Positions 28,163 to 37,372 of a DNA stretch of 63,530 nt are shown piece after piece. A model generated the notes under the pieces. That model searched no databases. It was not told the DNA's origin and saw only the letters and a program-made list of their open reading frames with translations. The stretch's first letter is position 1. Each line of letters opens with the position of its first letter. The stretch is from the NCBI GenBank assembly GCA_947089145.1, contig CAMUJH010000023.1:1-63530 (forward strand). Direction: 5' to 3'. Position numbers and translations under genes: made by a program. Source of the DNA: an uncultured Hungatella sp. GTDB taxonomy: Bacteria; Bacillota; Clostridia; Lachnospirales; Lachnospiraceae.

Positions 28163-29410
28163 ATGATGGAAGAATTGGAAAAAATGGGGCAGGCGGCCAG
28201 GGAGGCGTCGCTGGTGCTTGGGCGCCTTGGAACGGAGATGAAAGACCGGGGGCTTCGGCTGGCTGCAGAGGCGCTTTTAGGCGGGAAAGAGGAGATTCTT
28301 AAGGCTAATGAAGAGGACGTGCAGGCAGCGCAGGAAAAGGGGATGGCCCCGGCACTTGTTGACCGGCTGATGCTGAACGAGGACAGGATTCAGGGAATGG
28401 CGGACGGGCTTTTGCAGGTAGCGGGCCTGGAAGATCCCATAGGAGAAGTTATTTCCATGAAACAAAGGCCAAACGGGCTTTTGATAGGGCAGAAAAGGGT
28501 TCCCCTGGGGGTTGTGGGAATGATTTACGAGGCCAGGCCCAACGTAACGGCAGATGCCTTCGGGCTGTGCTTTAAGACGGGGAATGCGGTGATCTTAAAG
28601 GGTGGAAGCGATGCATTAAAATCTAACACTGCCATTGTGAAATGCATCAGAGACGGGCTTGAGAAGGGGGGGATTCCGGAGACGGCGGTTCAGCTTATTG
28701 AGAGCACGGACAGGGAGAGCGCAAGGCAGTTTATGTGCTTAGGCTATCTGGACGTGCTGATTCCAAGAGGAGGCGCAGGGCTTATAAAGGCGGTAGTGGA
28801 AAACAGTACGGTTCCAGTGATTGAAACCGGGACGGGAAACTGCCATGTGTTTGTGGATGAGTCGGCGGATTTTACAATGGCCCTGGATATTATTGAGAAT
28901 GCCAAGACTCAGAGAATCGGAGTGTGCAATGCCTGCGAATCCCTGTTGGTCCATAGCAGGATAGCGGAAGCATTTTTGCCAAAGCTTAAGAACATGCTTG
29001 ACAGACATCAGGTGGAAGTGAGAGCTGATGAAAAGGCCAGACAGATAGTGCCCCGGTTTGCAGCGGCGGCGGAGGAAGACTGGGGAAGGGAGTATTTGGA
29101 TTATATTGTGTCCCTAAAAATCGTCGACTCCGTGCAGGAGGCCATAGGGCATATTAATAAATACAATACAGGCCACTCGGAAACCATTGTTACCTCGGAC
29201 TACGGCAATGCCCAAAAGTTTCTGGATCAGGTGGATGCGGCGGCAGTGTATGTTAACGCTTCCACCAGGTTTACAGACGGGTTTGAATTCGGATTTGGGG
29301 CGGAGATCGGCATCAGCACCCAGAAGCTTCATGCCAGAGGGCCTATGGGACTTTTGGCGCTGACCAGCACCAAGTATGTGATCTATGGGAATGGGCAGGT
29401 GAGGAAGTAG
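28163..29410 (+). CDS. proA: Gamma-glutamyl phosphate reductase
   Basis: 415-residue NADPH-dependent aldehyde-dehydrogenase-fold enzyme that reduces glutamyl-5-phosphate to glutamate semialdehyde. Motifs are '[19 protein letters not shown]', '[11 protein letters not shown]', the catalytic cysteine C258 in CNACES and '[13 protein letters not shown]'. The frame is open from 28088, overlapping DUF896, but the tandem ATG at 28163 follows GGAAGGGAG and gives the normal N-terminus. Same operon as proB. Confidence 0.94.
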   Translation: MMEELEKMGQAAREASLVLGRLGTEMKDRGLRLAAEALLGGKEEILKANEEDVQAAQEKGMAPALVDRLMLNEDRIQGMADGLLQVAGLEDPIGEVISMKQRPNGLLIGQKRVPLGVVGMIYEARPNVTADAFGLCFKTGNAVILKGGSDALKSNTAIVKCIRDGLEKGGIPETAVQLIESTDRESARQFMCLGYLDVLIPRGGAGLIKAVVENSTVPVIETGTGNCHVFVDESADFTMALDIIENAKTQRIGVCNACESLLVHSRIAEAFLPKLKNMLDRHQVEVRADEKARQIVPRFAAAAEEDWGREYLDYIVSLKIVDSVQEAIGHINKYNTGHSETIVTSDYGNAQKFLDQVDAAAVYVNASTRFTDGFEFGFGAEIGISTQKLHARGPMGLLALTSTKYVIYGNGQVRK

Positions 29411-29460
29411 GAATATACAGCCGGAAAAGAGGAGGTTATATTAAATTCACAAAAATTCAA

Positions 29461-29489
29461 TTGCAAATCTGCCGGCAGAATCGTAAAAT
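29461..29489 (+). promoter_or_regulatory. Promoter with embedded palindromic operator
   Basis: TTGCAA (29461-29466), 17-nt spacer, TAAAAT (29484-29489). The spacer contains the perfect 10-bp palindrome CTGCCGGCAG (29469-29478), well placed for autorepression of the small gene pair that follows. Confidence 0.6.
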
Positions 29490-29569
29490 ATGAGTAAGGA
29501 AGTATGCGGATTGCGCTGAGACAGAGCAGGCAGCGAAAAATGAGCCATACTGATAAAGGGGGTGTTTTT

Positions 29570-29764
29570 ATGGCAACTTCAAGCATTACGAAGAATTTTG
29601 TTATATCAGGTCAGAAGCAGGTGGAGATGTTTGCTGTTGCGATTGAAGCATCTGCCAATAATCCGACGCCTCCAATCAATGTCAGTGCGACTTTTTTAAC
29701 TGACCCGGAAGACATAGCGAAATTTATGGAGAAAAGGAAGAAAGCGGTAGGATCAGACCTATAA
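29570..29764 (+). CDS. Small protein, antitoxin-like partner of a GNAT remnant
   Basis: 64 residues ('MATSSITKNFVISGQKQVEM', 'PINVSATFLTDPEDIAKFME'), no membrane segment, preceded by AAAGGGGG. The N-terminal portion could form a short DNA-binding strand-helix, as in small antitoxins, but no family is certain. It lies immediately before a broken GNAT-like gene and behind a promoter with an embedded palindrome, the usual layout of a toxin-antitoxin operon. The antitoxin role is inferred from context. Confidence 0.55.
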   Translation: MATSSITKNFVISGQKQVEMFAVAIEASANNPTPPINVSATFLTDPEDIAKFMEKRKKAVGSDL

Positions 29765-29768
29765 TCTT

Positions 29769-30037
29769 ATGGCTTACCTGATTGCACAGTTTGGAAAGAA
29801 TTATAATAATGGTGCAAGCGAACGTATTTCAGGAAAGGAACTGCTTGGGCTGGCAATACGGCAGATACAGCAGCTACAGTATTTGGCAGGGGGATGGTCA
29901 TCTTTTTGGAGGCGGCAAATGAGGAAAAGCTTTTATCTTTCTATCGTGATAACGGTTTTCAACAGTTTGACACAAGACTGACGGATTCTTCCAAAGGGGA
30001 GCCATATGAGCTGATACAGTTATTAAAGCTGTTTTAA
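29769..30037 (+). pseudogene. Degraded GNAT acetyltransferase (toxin-like) gene
   Basis: Frame one (from 29769) reads 'NGASERISGKELLGLAIRQI' and 'QQLQYLAGG'. Around 29888-29894 the frame must shift to continue as 'MVIFLEAANEEKLLSFYRDN', 'GFQQFDT' and finally 'YELIQLLKLF', ending at TAA 30035-30037. Joined, these match the C-terminal half of a clostridial GNAT. The usual N-terminal half is missing, and one base is lacking at a GGGGG run, so the gene is truncated and frameshifted. A sequencing error or slippage at the G-run could restore only the frame, not the N-terminus. Confidence 0.65.
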
Positions 30038-30075
30038 AATACCGTTCTGCAGATCACGCAGGCGGTATTTTTATG
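30036..30075 (+). terminator. Intrinsic terminator after the GNAT remnant
   Basis: AAATACCG and CGGTATTT pair across a short loop (about 30037-30070), followed by TTTTAT. Confidence 0.7.
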
Positions 30076-30338
30076 CACGAAAGCCTTGGGTGGGAGATTG
30101 AGTGCTGTTGCAGAAAAATAAGTTTGGATTTCCATAATTCTTGATAATCGTAGAAAGAGCAGGCTATGATATTGGAATTGTATTGTATTAAGTAAATTGT
30201 GCGAAAATATTGCAGAATTCGCCGATAAGTGGTATGATAGATAGAATAATGAGCAAAGGAATCTATCAATTCGATTAAGTTTCTATATTATACTATATAA
30301 ACACAGGTGACTGTTCAGTTTAATTTCAGGAGGGAACC
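30076..30338 (+). promoter_or_regulatory. Intergenic region with a good promoter at 30210-30238
   Basis: AT-rich gene-free stretch. TTGCAG (30210-30215), 17-nt spacer and TATGAT (30233-30238) form a good sigma-A-type promoter for the FtsA-like gene, with a leader of about 95 nt. Confidence 0.6.
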
Positions 30339-32834
30339 ATGGCCAAAGGACAAGCCAGGAAGACACAGATTCAGGAGCAGGAAAAGGAGCAGCCAAAAGC
30401 ACAGTCAAAGACAAAGCCCCAGCCAAGGGGCCGCACCGAGGCGCGGCAGGAGGCCAGGGAGCAGGGCAACCAGATGGTGCTTGCCATGGATATCGGCACC
30501 AGAAGCATCATCGGCATGGTAGGCGAGGCTGTTGACGGCAAGATCAATATTATAGCAGTGGAAAAGGAAGAGCACACGGAACGTGCGATGATCGACGGGC
30601 AGATCGAGAATATTGAGAAGGTGGCAGCCCTGGCCGGAAAAGTAAAGAGGCGGCTGGAGCATAAGACAGGCATTAAATTGTCCAGGGTCTGCGTGGCTGC
30701 CGCCGGGCGGGCTCTTCGGACGAAGCGGGCGGAGTATGAGCTGGAACTTTCCGGCTCCCAGCTGATTGACGACGAGATCATCAGCCGCCTGGAGGCAGGC
30801 GCCATTACCAGGGCAGAGGAGGCCTTTGACGCAGAAAATGAGGCGGCGGAAGATTCCCGCCGGTTTTATCTGGTAGGATATACAGTATGCCAGTATTTTC
30901 TGGACGAATATACCATCTCGAACCTGAAAGACCATCGGGGCAAACAGGTGAAAGTGGATCTGATCGCCACATTTCTGCCCAGCGAAGTGGTGGAAAGCCT
31001 GTACACCACCATGAACAAAATAGATCTGGAGGTGGCAAGCCTGACTCTGGAGCCTATTGCAGCCATTAATGCGGCTATTCCGGAGAATATCCGTCTTTTG
31101 AACCTGGTGCTGGTGGATATCGGGGCAGGGACGTCGGATATTGCGGCATGCACCGGAGGAAGCATTACAGGATACACCATGGCGACGGTGGCCGGGGACG
31201 AGATAACGGAAACCATCATGAAGCAGTATCTGGTGGACTTTTCCACGGCGGAAAACATTAAGGCCAGACTGGATACAGAGGAAGAGATTTCTTTTAAGGA
31301 CATACTGGGAATGGATTACATGGTTTCCAGGGATGAGATTTTCCAGTGCATTCAGGGCACCTCCGGTATTTTGTGCAAAGAGATTGCCAACAAGGTGCTG
31401 GAGATTAACGGCACCGCTCCGTCAGCTCTGTTTCTGGCAGGCGGAGGAAGCAAGCTGGCAGGGCTGAAGGAGGGACTTACGGCTGCACTGGGCATGGCTC
31501 CCGGCAGAGTTGCCATTGCAGGGAACTATTTTAATGCCAATGCGTATTCGGAAGAATACGATTTGAATAACCCGGAGTACGCTACGCCTTTAGGAATTGC
31601 TGTCTCCTCTGGATTGAACATGATCAATGACAGCTTTCGGGTGATTCTGAACAATAAACCTGCCAAGCTGTTTCGAAGCGGCAGCTTTACTGCGCTGAAC
31701 CTTCTGATGATGAACGGGTATAATTTCAGGGATCTTCTGGGCAGAGCCGGGCAGAACCTGGTGGTCATTGTCAATGGGACCAGGAAGATTTTTTACGGCA
31801 GCGCTTCAGAACCGGCTACATTGCTGATTAACCAGAGAGAAGGGAAGCTTTCAGACATTATCCATGCAGGGGATTCCATTGACTTTGTGCCTGCAGTCCC
31901 GGGCATTGGGGCAAAAGCCTGTCTGGGGGATATTGACGGAGCTGCGGACTGCGTGGACATTACGCTGAACGGAATCCATGTGCCTCTTAAGACCCCTTTG
32001 AAAAGCGGCGACGTGATCCATATGATACTGCCTAAAAAGGCGGAAGTGAAAAAGGTGCCGGACGAGGCTGAGACAGGGGAAGCTGAAACAGAGAACGGCG
32101 GGGAAACAGAAGAGGCCGGGACAGAGGGCAAAGACAGTGTGGGGGCTAAAGATGAAATAGAGGAGGCGGCCCCGGACGCAGAGACAGGCGGCGGGGAATC
32201 CGCTTCTATGGTATTGCTGCCGGATGGGGCGGATACAATGCAGCCAGAACAGGCTGCAGGAAACAAAAAAACAGCAGAGGTCACATTGCCAAAAGGCAGC
32301 GTGGCGGCAAAAATGTCAGAAGAAAGCGGGGCGGCTCCCAGCCTGGAACAGAGAAATATTGAAGAACGGCATTCCGGATCAGCCCTGGAAAGGCTGGGAC
32401 GGTTTGGAACAAAGATTACGCCTATGATGGGGGAAGAAAAGGAGCTGAACCTGCCCGAATCCATAAAGGAAAACAGCCAGGAATCCCATGGGCAAGGCGA
32501 GATATCCATAGAAGATTCCGTGCCGGCGGACTCCCTGCGGGCGGATGAGAGCCAGGAAGCGGATGAAGCTGAGGAAGAACTGGCGGGACCTGAAGAAGAG
32601 GCGCCTGTGATTTTAAAGAGCACGGTTGTGTTCAGGCTTAACGGCTCCCCCATTGAACTGCCTGCCAAAGAGGACGGCAGACCGTATTATCTTATGGATA
32701 TGATACAGTATTCCGGCATTGACTTAGAGCGGCCAAAAGGGGTGGTAAAGCTGACGGTAAACAATGCTCCCGGTATGTTTCAGCAGGTTCTGAGAGAGGG
32801 AGACATTGTGTGCATTGAGGAGGAACACAGATAA
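30339..32834 (+). CDS. Long FtsA-like ASKHA ATPase
   Basis: 831-residue soluble protein. A charged Gln/Lys/Arg tail (1-45) precedes an actin-like ASKHA ATPase core of FtsA type ('MVLAMDIGTRSIIGMVGE', 'LVLVDIGAGTSDIAA', 'LFLAGGGSKLAGLKEGL', about 46-440). The remainder (about 450-831) is unlike FtsA: a beta-rich region, a long acidic disordered stretch (about 565-760) and a compact C-terminal domain ('VVFRLNGSPIELPAK', 'VKLTVNNAPGMFQQVL'). It is about twice the length of FtsA and no FtsZ gene is adjacent, so a divergent cell-division or morphogenesis role is likely but unproven. Good GGAGGG ribosome binding site. Confidence 0.75.
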   Translation: MAKGQARKTQIQEQEKEQPKAQSKTKPQPRGRTEARQEAREQGNQMVLAMDIGTRSIIGMVGEAVDGKINIIAVEKEEHTERAMIDGQIENIEKVAALAGKVKRRLEHKTGIKLSRVCVAAAGRALRTKRAEYELELSGSQLIDDEIISRLEAGAITRAEEAFDAENEAAEDSRRFYLVGYTVCQYFLDEYTISNLKDHRGKQVKVDLIATFLPSEVVESLYTTMNKIDLEVASLTLEPIAAINAAIPENIRLLNLVLVDIGAGTSDIAACTGGSITGYTMATVAGDEITETIMKQYLVDFSTAENIKARLDTEEEISFKDILGMDYMVSRDEIFQCIQGTSGILCKEIANKVLEINGTAPSALFLAGGGSKLAGLKEGLTAALGMAPGRVAIAGNYFNANAYSEEYDLNNPEYATPLGIAVSSGLNMINDSFRVILNNKPAKLFRSGSFTALNLLMMNGYNFRDLLGRAGQNLVVIVNGTRKIFYGSASEPATLLINQREGKLSDIIHAGDSIDFVPAVPGIGAKACLGDIDGAADCVDITLNGIHVPLKTPLKSGDVIHMILPKKAEVKKVPDEAETGEAETENGGETEEAGTEGKDSVGAKDEIEEAAPDAETGGGESASMVLLPDGADTMQPEQAAGNKKTAEVTLPKGSVAAKMSEESGAAPSLEQRNIEERHSGSALERLGRFGTKITPMMGEEKELNLPESIKENSQESHGQGEISIEDSVPADSLRADESQEADEAEEELAGPEEEAPVILKSTVVFRLNGSPIELPAKEDGRPYYLMDMIQYSGIDLERPKGVVKLTVNNAPGMFQQVLREGDIVCIEEEHR

Positions 32835-32893
32835 AGAATATGGCCATGGTTCTTTGAGAAAGCGGAAATTTGAATTTCGGATAAAATTCCCAT

Positions 32894-32937
32894 AGGGCCT
32901 GTTGCGGTACAAACAGCCGCAGCAGGCCCTGTTTTTC
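32894..32937 (+). terminator. Intrinsic terminator of the FtsA-like gene
   Basis: AGGGCCTGTTGCGG (32894-32907) pairs with CCGCAGCAGGCCCT (32917-32930) with one G-U pair, followed by GTTTTTCT. It also separates the convergent AraC gene. Confidence 0.85.
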
Positions 32938-32963
32938 TGCCGCAAGGCGGATTAAAATCCCGC

Positions 32964-33809
32964 TTACAGATTTTTTCGGTAATCCGTAGGCGCCATTCCG
33001 GTCTGTTTCTTAAACAGACGGCTGAAATACAGAGGATTGTCATACCCTACAATAGACGCCACTTCTGTGACATTGTAATCCAGGGTGCCAAGAAGACGCT
33101 GGGCGTTGGCAATGCGTACAGAGATAATATATTGCATGGGAGTCATGCCGGTGTACTGTTTAAAGCTGCGGATAAACCAGGCAGTGCTTCTGTGCATATT
33201 GGAGGCATACTCATCAATGACAATATTGGTGTTGTAGTTTTCGCTGAAATAGCGGATGGCAGCTTCCATCTCATTCTGTACATACTCTGCGGTTTTGCGG
33301 CCGCCCTTTAGCTGGCGGCTGATAAGGATAAAAAGGTGCCGCAGATGAAGTGATAAAAGCTCCTCATAATGGGGCCTGCATATCTGAAGCTCCTGAATCA
33401 TTTTCTGAAAAAGGTTCTGGTATTCCGGAAACTGGCCGGTATAAAACACATGGCCTTCTAAGGGAATGCCGTAATTTCTTAAAATATTCTTTACATCGCT
33501 TCCGGTGAAATGAACCCAGAACACTTCTGTCTGGTCAGCTCCATAATAGACATATCGCTGCATTTCTTTCGGCTGGTACAGAACCATATGGCCCGCCGGC
33601 ACCACCACGTCCTGGTCTTCCAGGAAAAAGTGGGCTTTTCCGGCGGCGATATACAGAATCTGAAAATCAATACGTCCCCTAGGACGGTAGGTGGGGAGCT
33701 TGGGTCTGGTGTACAGGCGGTAAGTTCCGCAGCTGCCTACTATAAGGGGCCTGGACTTGTCCTTAAAATCCACCAGGGAGTTGTGAAGGTATCCGGCGTT
33801 CATGTACAT
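32964..33809 (-). CDS. AraC-family regulator with cupin sensor, divergent from the ABC/sialidase operon
   Basis: 281 residues. The N-terminal AraC-type cupin (about 15-110) has 'RGRIDFQILYIAAGKAHFFLE' and 'VVPAGHMVLYQPKEMQRYVY'. The C-terminal double helix-turn-helix has 'VIDEYASNMHRSTAWFIRSF' and 'VTEVASIVGYDNPLYFSRLF'. The ATG follows GGAGGAAAC. It is transcribed divergently from the ABC permease operon across a shared control region containing the 26-bp motif also found at lacZ, so it probably activates both operons in response to a sugar. Confidence 0.88.
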   Translation of the reverse strand: MYMNAGYLHNSLVDFKDKSRPLIVGSCGTYRLYTRPKLPTYRPRGRIDFQILYIAAGKAHFFLEDQDVVVPAGHMVLYQPKEMQRYVYYGADQTEVFWVHFTGSDVKNILRNYGIPLEGHVFYTGQFPEYQNLFQKMIQELQICRPHYEELLSLHLRHLFILISRQLKGGRKTAEYVQNEMEAAIRYFSENYNTNIVIDEYASNMHRSTAWFIRSFKQYTGMTPMQYIISVRIANAQRLLGTLDYNVTEVASIVGYDNPLYFSRLFKKQTGMAPTDYRKNL

Positions 33810-34233
33810 GGGCAGTTTCCTCCGTTCTTCGGCAATGTACTCTTGAAGCGTGTCTGTGTCAGTCAGAAAGGCAGGTGCAGGAGAAATTCCAAGAGTATAT
33901 GGTATGGCTTTTTTGGAAATATTGTATCATTTTGTGTATTGTTTGTCCAATACAGTTCATGGACGAAATTCCTGGAATTCACTATAATCATGTTAGAAGC
34001 CGTACAAAAGGAAGGCAAAAGCGGCAATTTTGCGCCATACGGTCAGCGCACCGGCGCGCAGTCCTACTGCAGGGATTTGATACTTTTATAGTTAAGGGAA
34101 TACAGAAAATAAGGTTTTCCAAACCGTCCGGCCAGACGCTTGGGGGCCATAAGCAGAAAAATGCGCCCGGGCGCATTGGAATAAATTTGTCTCTGATAAC
34201 AAATAACGTATGGAGAAAGCGAGGAAGGATAGG
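33810..34233. promoter_or_regulatory. Divergent control region of araC-like gene and ABC operon
   Basis: Minus-strand promoter: TGGACA (33949-33944), 17-nt spacer, TACAAT (33926-33921). Plus-strand promoter: TGGACG (33960-33965), 17-nt spacer, TATAAT (33983-33988), with the palindrome AATTCC-T-GGAATT (33967-33979) inside the spacer. The leader from there to 34234 is about 240 nt and contains no convincing gene. Confidence 0.6.
33924..33949 (+). promoter_or_regulatory. Predicted AraC-type activator site upstream of the ABC operon
   Basis: GTATCATTTTGTG ... TTTGTCCA, matching 7421-7446 at 23 of 26 positions and lying at the same distance from the plus-strand -10 (39 nt from TGTCCA start to TATAAT start). 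It overlaps the minus-strand promoter of the regulator gene, allowing autoregulation. Confidence 0.6.
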
Positions 34234-35172
34234 ATGAGGAAAACTAAGACATCAGGAACCGGGAATTTTCAGAAAGAGCTGAAAAAATATCTGCCTTTTT
34301 ACATGTTCCTGCTTCCGGCAATTATCCTTGTGATTCTGTTCTGCTACATGCCAATGGAGGGCCTTGTCATAGCGTTTAAAGACTATAAGATGGCGAGAGG
34401 AATCGAGGGCAGCCAGTGGGTTGGGCTCAAGCATTTCCAGGCCCTGTTTGCAGATCCTAATTTTTACAGGGTTTTGGGCAATACCCTGAAAATCAGTATT
34501 TTGACCCTTGTGACTACGTTTCCGGTGACAATTATGTTTACGCTGCTGGTAAATGAGATTGTAAATGCCAGATTTAAGAGCGTGGTACAGACCATTACCT
34601 ATATGCCCCATTTCCTTTCCTGGGTAGTGGTGGGCACTTTCGTGTATCAGCTGCTGTCTCCCACAGGCGGCGTAATCAACGCCATTCTCATTAAGCTGGG
34701 GGTTTTCGATAAACCGCTGTATTTTATGGCCCAGAAAGATATGTTTGTTCCCATTTATCTGATTTCCAATCTGTGGAAAACCACAGGGTACAGCATTGTG
34801 ATCTATCTGGCCGCCATTTCAGGAATTGATACCACCATGTACGACGCGGCATCTATTGACGGGGCCAACCGGTTTCACCGGATTCTCTACATTACCCTGC
34901 CGGCCATGTTTCCCACAATGTGCACCATGCTGATTCTCAACATCGGAAGCCTGGTAAGCGTGGGATTTGACCCGGTGTTCAACCTGTACAATGACGCTAC
35001 ATACCAGACGGCGGACGTGATTTCCACCTACGTGTACAGAAAAGGCATGATTGAGAGCCGGTACGATTTTTCCACGGCTATCGGTCTGTTCCAGAACGTT
35101 GTCAGCCTGGCCCTGGTCATGATTGCCAACTGGTTTGCCAGAAAGGCCAATCCGGAATACAAGATTATTTAA
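34234..35172 (+). CDS. Carbohydrate ABC permease, LplB family
   Basis: Integral membrane permease of the binding-protein-dependent carbohydrate transporter class (LplB-like), with about six membrane segments and the cytoplasmic EAA-type loop 'YDAASIDGANRFHRILYITLP' that contacts the ATPase. ATG 34234 is preferred over 34210, because GAGGAAGG lies just upstream. It pairs with the next permease. No ATPase gene is in the operon, so a shared MsmK-type ATPase elsewhere must energise it. Confidence 0.9.
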   Translation: MRKTKTSGTGNFQKELKKYLPFYMFLLPAIILVILFCYMPMEGLVIAFKDYKMARGIEGSQWVGLKHFQALFADPNFYRVLGNTLKISILTLVTTFPVTIMFTLLVNEIVNARFKSVVQTITYMPHFLSWVVVGTFVYQLLSPTGGVINAILIKLGVFDKPLYFMAQKDMFVPIYLISNLWKTTGYSIVIYLAAISGIDTTMYDAASIDGANRFHRILYITLPAMFPTMCTMLILNIGSLVSVGFDPVFNLYNDATYQTADVISTYVYRKGMIESRYDFSTAIGLFQNVVSLALVMIANWFARKANPEYKII

Positions 35173-35194
35173 TCTGCAGAAAGGAGATCGATTT

Positions 35195-36112
35195 ATGGCA
35201 CGTGAAAAAGTAAAAAGAGCGAAGATGAAGCAGTCTGCAGGAAGCAGGGCGTTTGACATCTGCAATGCGGTATTTATGGTTGCGTTTTGCATAACCATAC
35301 TGATTCCTTTCTGGGACGTACTGGTCCGGTCCTTTTCCAGGGCCCAGGATATTTCTTATATGCATATTAACCTGTTTCCCAAGGTGTGGACATTGGATGC
35401 ATACAAATACTGCTTCCAGGACAATGAGATCATCACGGCGTTTCTGGTGTCAGTGCTGCGGACCATAATAGGAACCGGGGTGCACGCCATCGTATGCTGC
35501 ATGGCGGCGTATTCCCTGACCAGGACGGAGATGCCTTTCAGACGGCTTATTACGGCAGTGCTTTTGATTCCCATGTTTTTTTCAGCAGGAATGATTCCGG
35601 CTTACTTAAATATGAAGCGGCTGGGGCTTTTGAATAATTTCCTGGTGTATGTGCTGCCTACCGGATTTTCTATTTACAATACAATCATTATCCGAAACTA
35701 TTTTTTCTCCATTGACAAAGGAATGGAGGAGGCGGCTTCCATTGACGGGGCGTCTCAGGTAAAGATTTTTACCTCTATAATAATGCCCTTGTCCAAACCG
35801 GTTATTGCCACAGTGGCTTTGTGGCAGATGGTAGGGCAGTGGAATGCTTGGTTTGACAATATGGTTTACTGCCGCCGGTCAGCCAGCCTGACCACTCTGC
35901 AGTATCTGCTGCGGAGAATGCTGGACAGTCTGACTGCATCCACGTCTACAGCGGCGTCAGGGGTGGAAGCTATCGGCGCCCTGGTGGATACGAACCCGGA
36001 TACCATTAAGGCTGCTACGACGATTCTGGTGGTACTGCCCATTGTGGCGGTGTATCCGTTTCTCCAGAAGTATTTTGTCCAGGGGATCATGGTTGGGGCC
36101 GTGAAAGGGTAA
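35195..36112 (+). CDS. Carbohydrate ABC permease, YtcP family
   Basis: 305-residue second permease subunit with six predicted membrane segments and the loop 'EEAASIDGASQVKIFTSIIMP'; it ends with the typical 'KYFVQGIMVGAVKG'. ATG 35195 follows AAAGGAG; the frame is open from 35123 within the preceding gene, but that start has no ribosome binding site. LplB/YtcP pairs transport oligosaccharides or host-glycan sugars together with a large lipoprotein binding protein, which is encoded two genes downstream. Confidence 0.9.
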   Translation: MAREKVKRAKMKQSAGSRAFDICNAVFMVAFCITILIPFWDVLVRSFSRAQDISYMHINLFPKVWTLDAYKYCFQDNEIITAFLVSVLRTIIGTGVHAIVCCMAAYSLTRTEMPFRRLITAVLLIPMFFSAGMIPAYLNMKRLGLLNNFLVYVLPTGFSIYNTIIIRNYFFSIDKGMEEAASIDGASQVKIFTSIIMPLSKPVIATVALWQMVGQWNAWFDNMVYCRRSASLTTLQYLLRRMLDSLTASTSTAASGVEAIGALVDTNPDTIKAATTILVVLPIVAVYPFLQKYFVQGIMVGAVKG

Positions 36113-36173
36113 GTCCAGCCGATGGTTTTAGGAGGAAAAGGGTATTCAGAAGGAGGAATTCCAAAGAGAGGAC

Positions 36174-37340
36174 ATGGAAAGAAAAGAACTGGGAACCATT
36201 GTAGCGGAGTTTGCCCCGTCAAAGGAGAACAAGAATCCGCGAAACAGCGAAGGCGCATTTTTACGCCTTGATGACAACACGATTCTGTTTGCGTACAGCA
36301 GATTTAAGGGCCATGGATGTGAGGACTGGGGACCTTCGGATCTGTGTGCCGCAGTATCAAGGGACGGAGGCAGAAGCTTTGGAGAGGAAAGGACTCTGCT
36401 GAGATGTGAAGACGAAAAGGCGGTAAATATTATGTCCCTTTCCCTTCTGGAAATGAAAAACGGTGACATAGGGCTGTTTTATCTGGTGCGCCATACGCGC
36501 ACAAAGGTGCAGATGTTTCTGAGACGGTCCGGCAACGGGGGAAAGACCTGGGGAGACAGGGTGCTGTGCACTCCCCAGGAAGGGTTTTTCGTGGTTAATA
36601 ATGACAGGGTTACACGGCTTCAGAGCGGCAGAATCCTGATTCCGGCCGCGCGCCATCAGACAGGAAGGCTGGATGATGCCCCCAACTGTGAAGAAGGGGA
36701 AGAGTGGGTGGCCGACAGGGAATCAAAGCCTGACGGTTACTTTATGGATGCCCGTTCAGAGGCGGTCTTCTTTTATTCTGATGACGACGGATATACGTGG
36801 CAGGCAGCAGAGGGGAAGTGCTGCATGCCGTACCTTAGAAACTGCACGTCAGGCCTTCAGGAGCCAGGAGTCGTGGAACTTGCGCCGGGAGTCCTGTGGG
36901 GATTTGCCAGAACCGACCTGGGACGTCAGTATGAAATGTACTCCATGGACAATGGAAATACGTGGACAGGGGCAGGCCCCTCCCGGTTTTCAGCTCCTAA
37001 CAGCCCGCTAAGCATGAAACGGGACAGGAAGGGGGATATCTGGGCAGTGTGGAATCCCATTCCGGAATACAACGGGCGTGAGACAAGGAAGGATATTTTT
37101 ACAGGAGGACGAACCCCCTATGTAATAGCCGTAAGCAGTGACAACGGAAAAACCTTTACAAAGGCAATGGCATTTGAGACAAAGGAAGATCACGGGTACT
37201 GCTACTGCTCCATCTTCTTTTTGGAGGACGGGGTGCTTCTGGGGTACAATTCCGGAGGGCCGGAAGATGGAAGCTGTTTGGCAAAGTTAAGCATACGAAA
37301 GATTCTTTGGGAAGAGCTGGAAGAGCTGCGAAAAAGATGA
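36174..37340 (+). CDS. Sialidase-superfamily (BNR/Asp-box) protein
   Basis: 388 residues forming a predicted six-bladed propeller with repeated Asp-box motifs: 'SRDGGRSFGEE', 'SGNGGKTWGD', 'SDDDGYTWQAA', 'SMDNGNTWTGA' and 'SSDNGKTFTKA'. There is no signal peptide, so it acts in the cytoplasm on imported material. The classical sialidase RIP motif is not obvious, so sialic acid specificity is not assured; related proteins may act on other uronic or nonulosonic glycosides. It lies between permease and binding-protein genes of the same operon. Confidence 0.75.
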   Translation: MERKELGTIVAEFAPSKENKNPRNSEGAFLRLDDNTILFAYSRFKGHGCEDWGPSDLCAAVSRDGGRSFGEERTLLRCEDEKAVNIMSLSLLEMKNGDIGLFYLVRHTRTKVQMFLRRSGNGGKTWGDRVLCTPQEGFFVVNNDRVTRLQSGRILIPAARHQTGRLDDAPNCEEGEEWVADRESKPDGYFMDARSEAVFFYSDDDGYTWQAAEGKCCMPYLRNCTSGLQEPGVVELAPGVLWGFARTDLGRQYEMYSMDNGNTWTGAGPSRFSAPNSPLSMKRDRKGDIWAVWNPIPEYNGRETRKDIFTGGRTPYVIAVSSDNGKTFTKAMAFETKEDHGYCYCSIFFLEDGVLLGYNSGGPEDGSCLAKLSIRKILWEELEELRKR

Positions 37341-37372
37341 AAGTGAGCGGAATAAAAAAGGAGAATTGGAAA

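Noticed and set aside
31793-32668. 291-codon Ser/Ala/Pro-rich frame on the minus strand
   Set aside because: Mirror image of the acidic low-complexity region of the FtsA-like gene; not independent coding.
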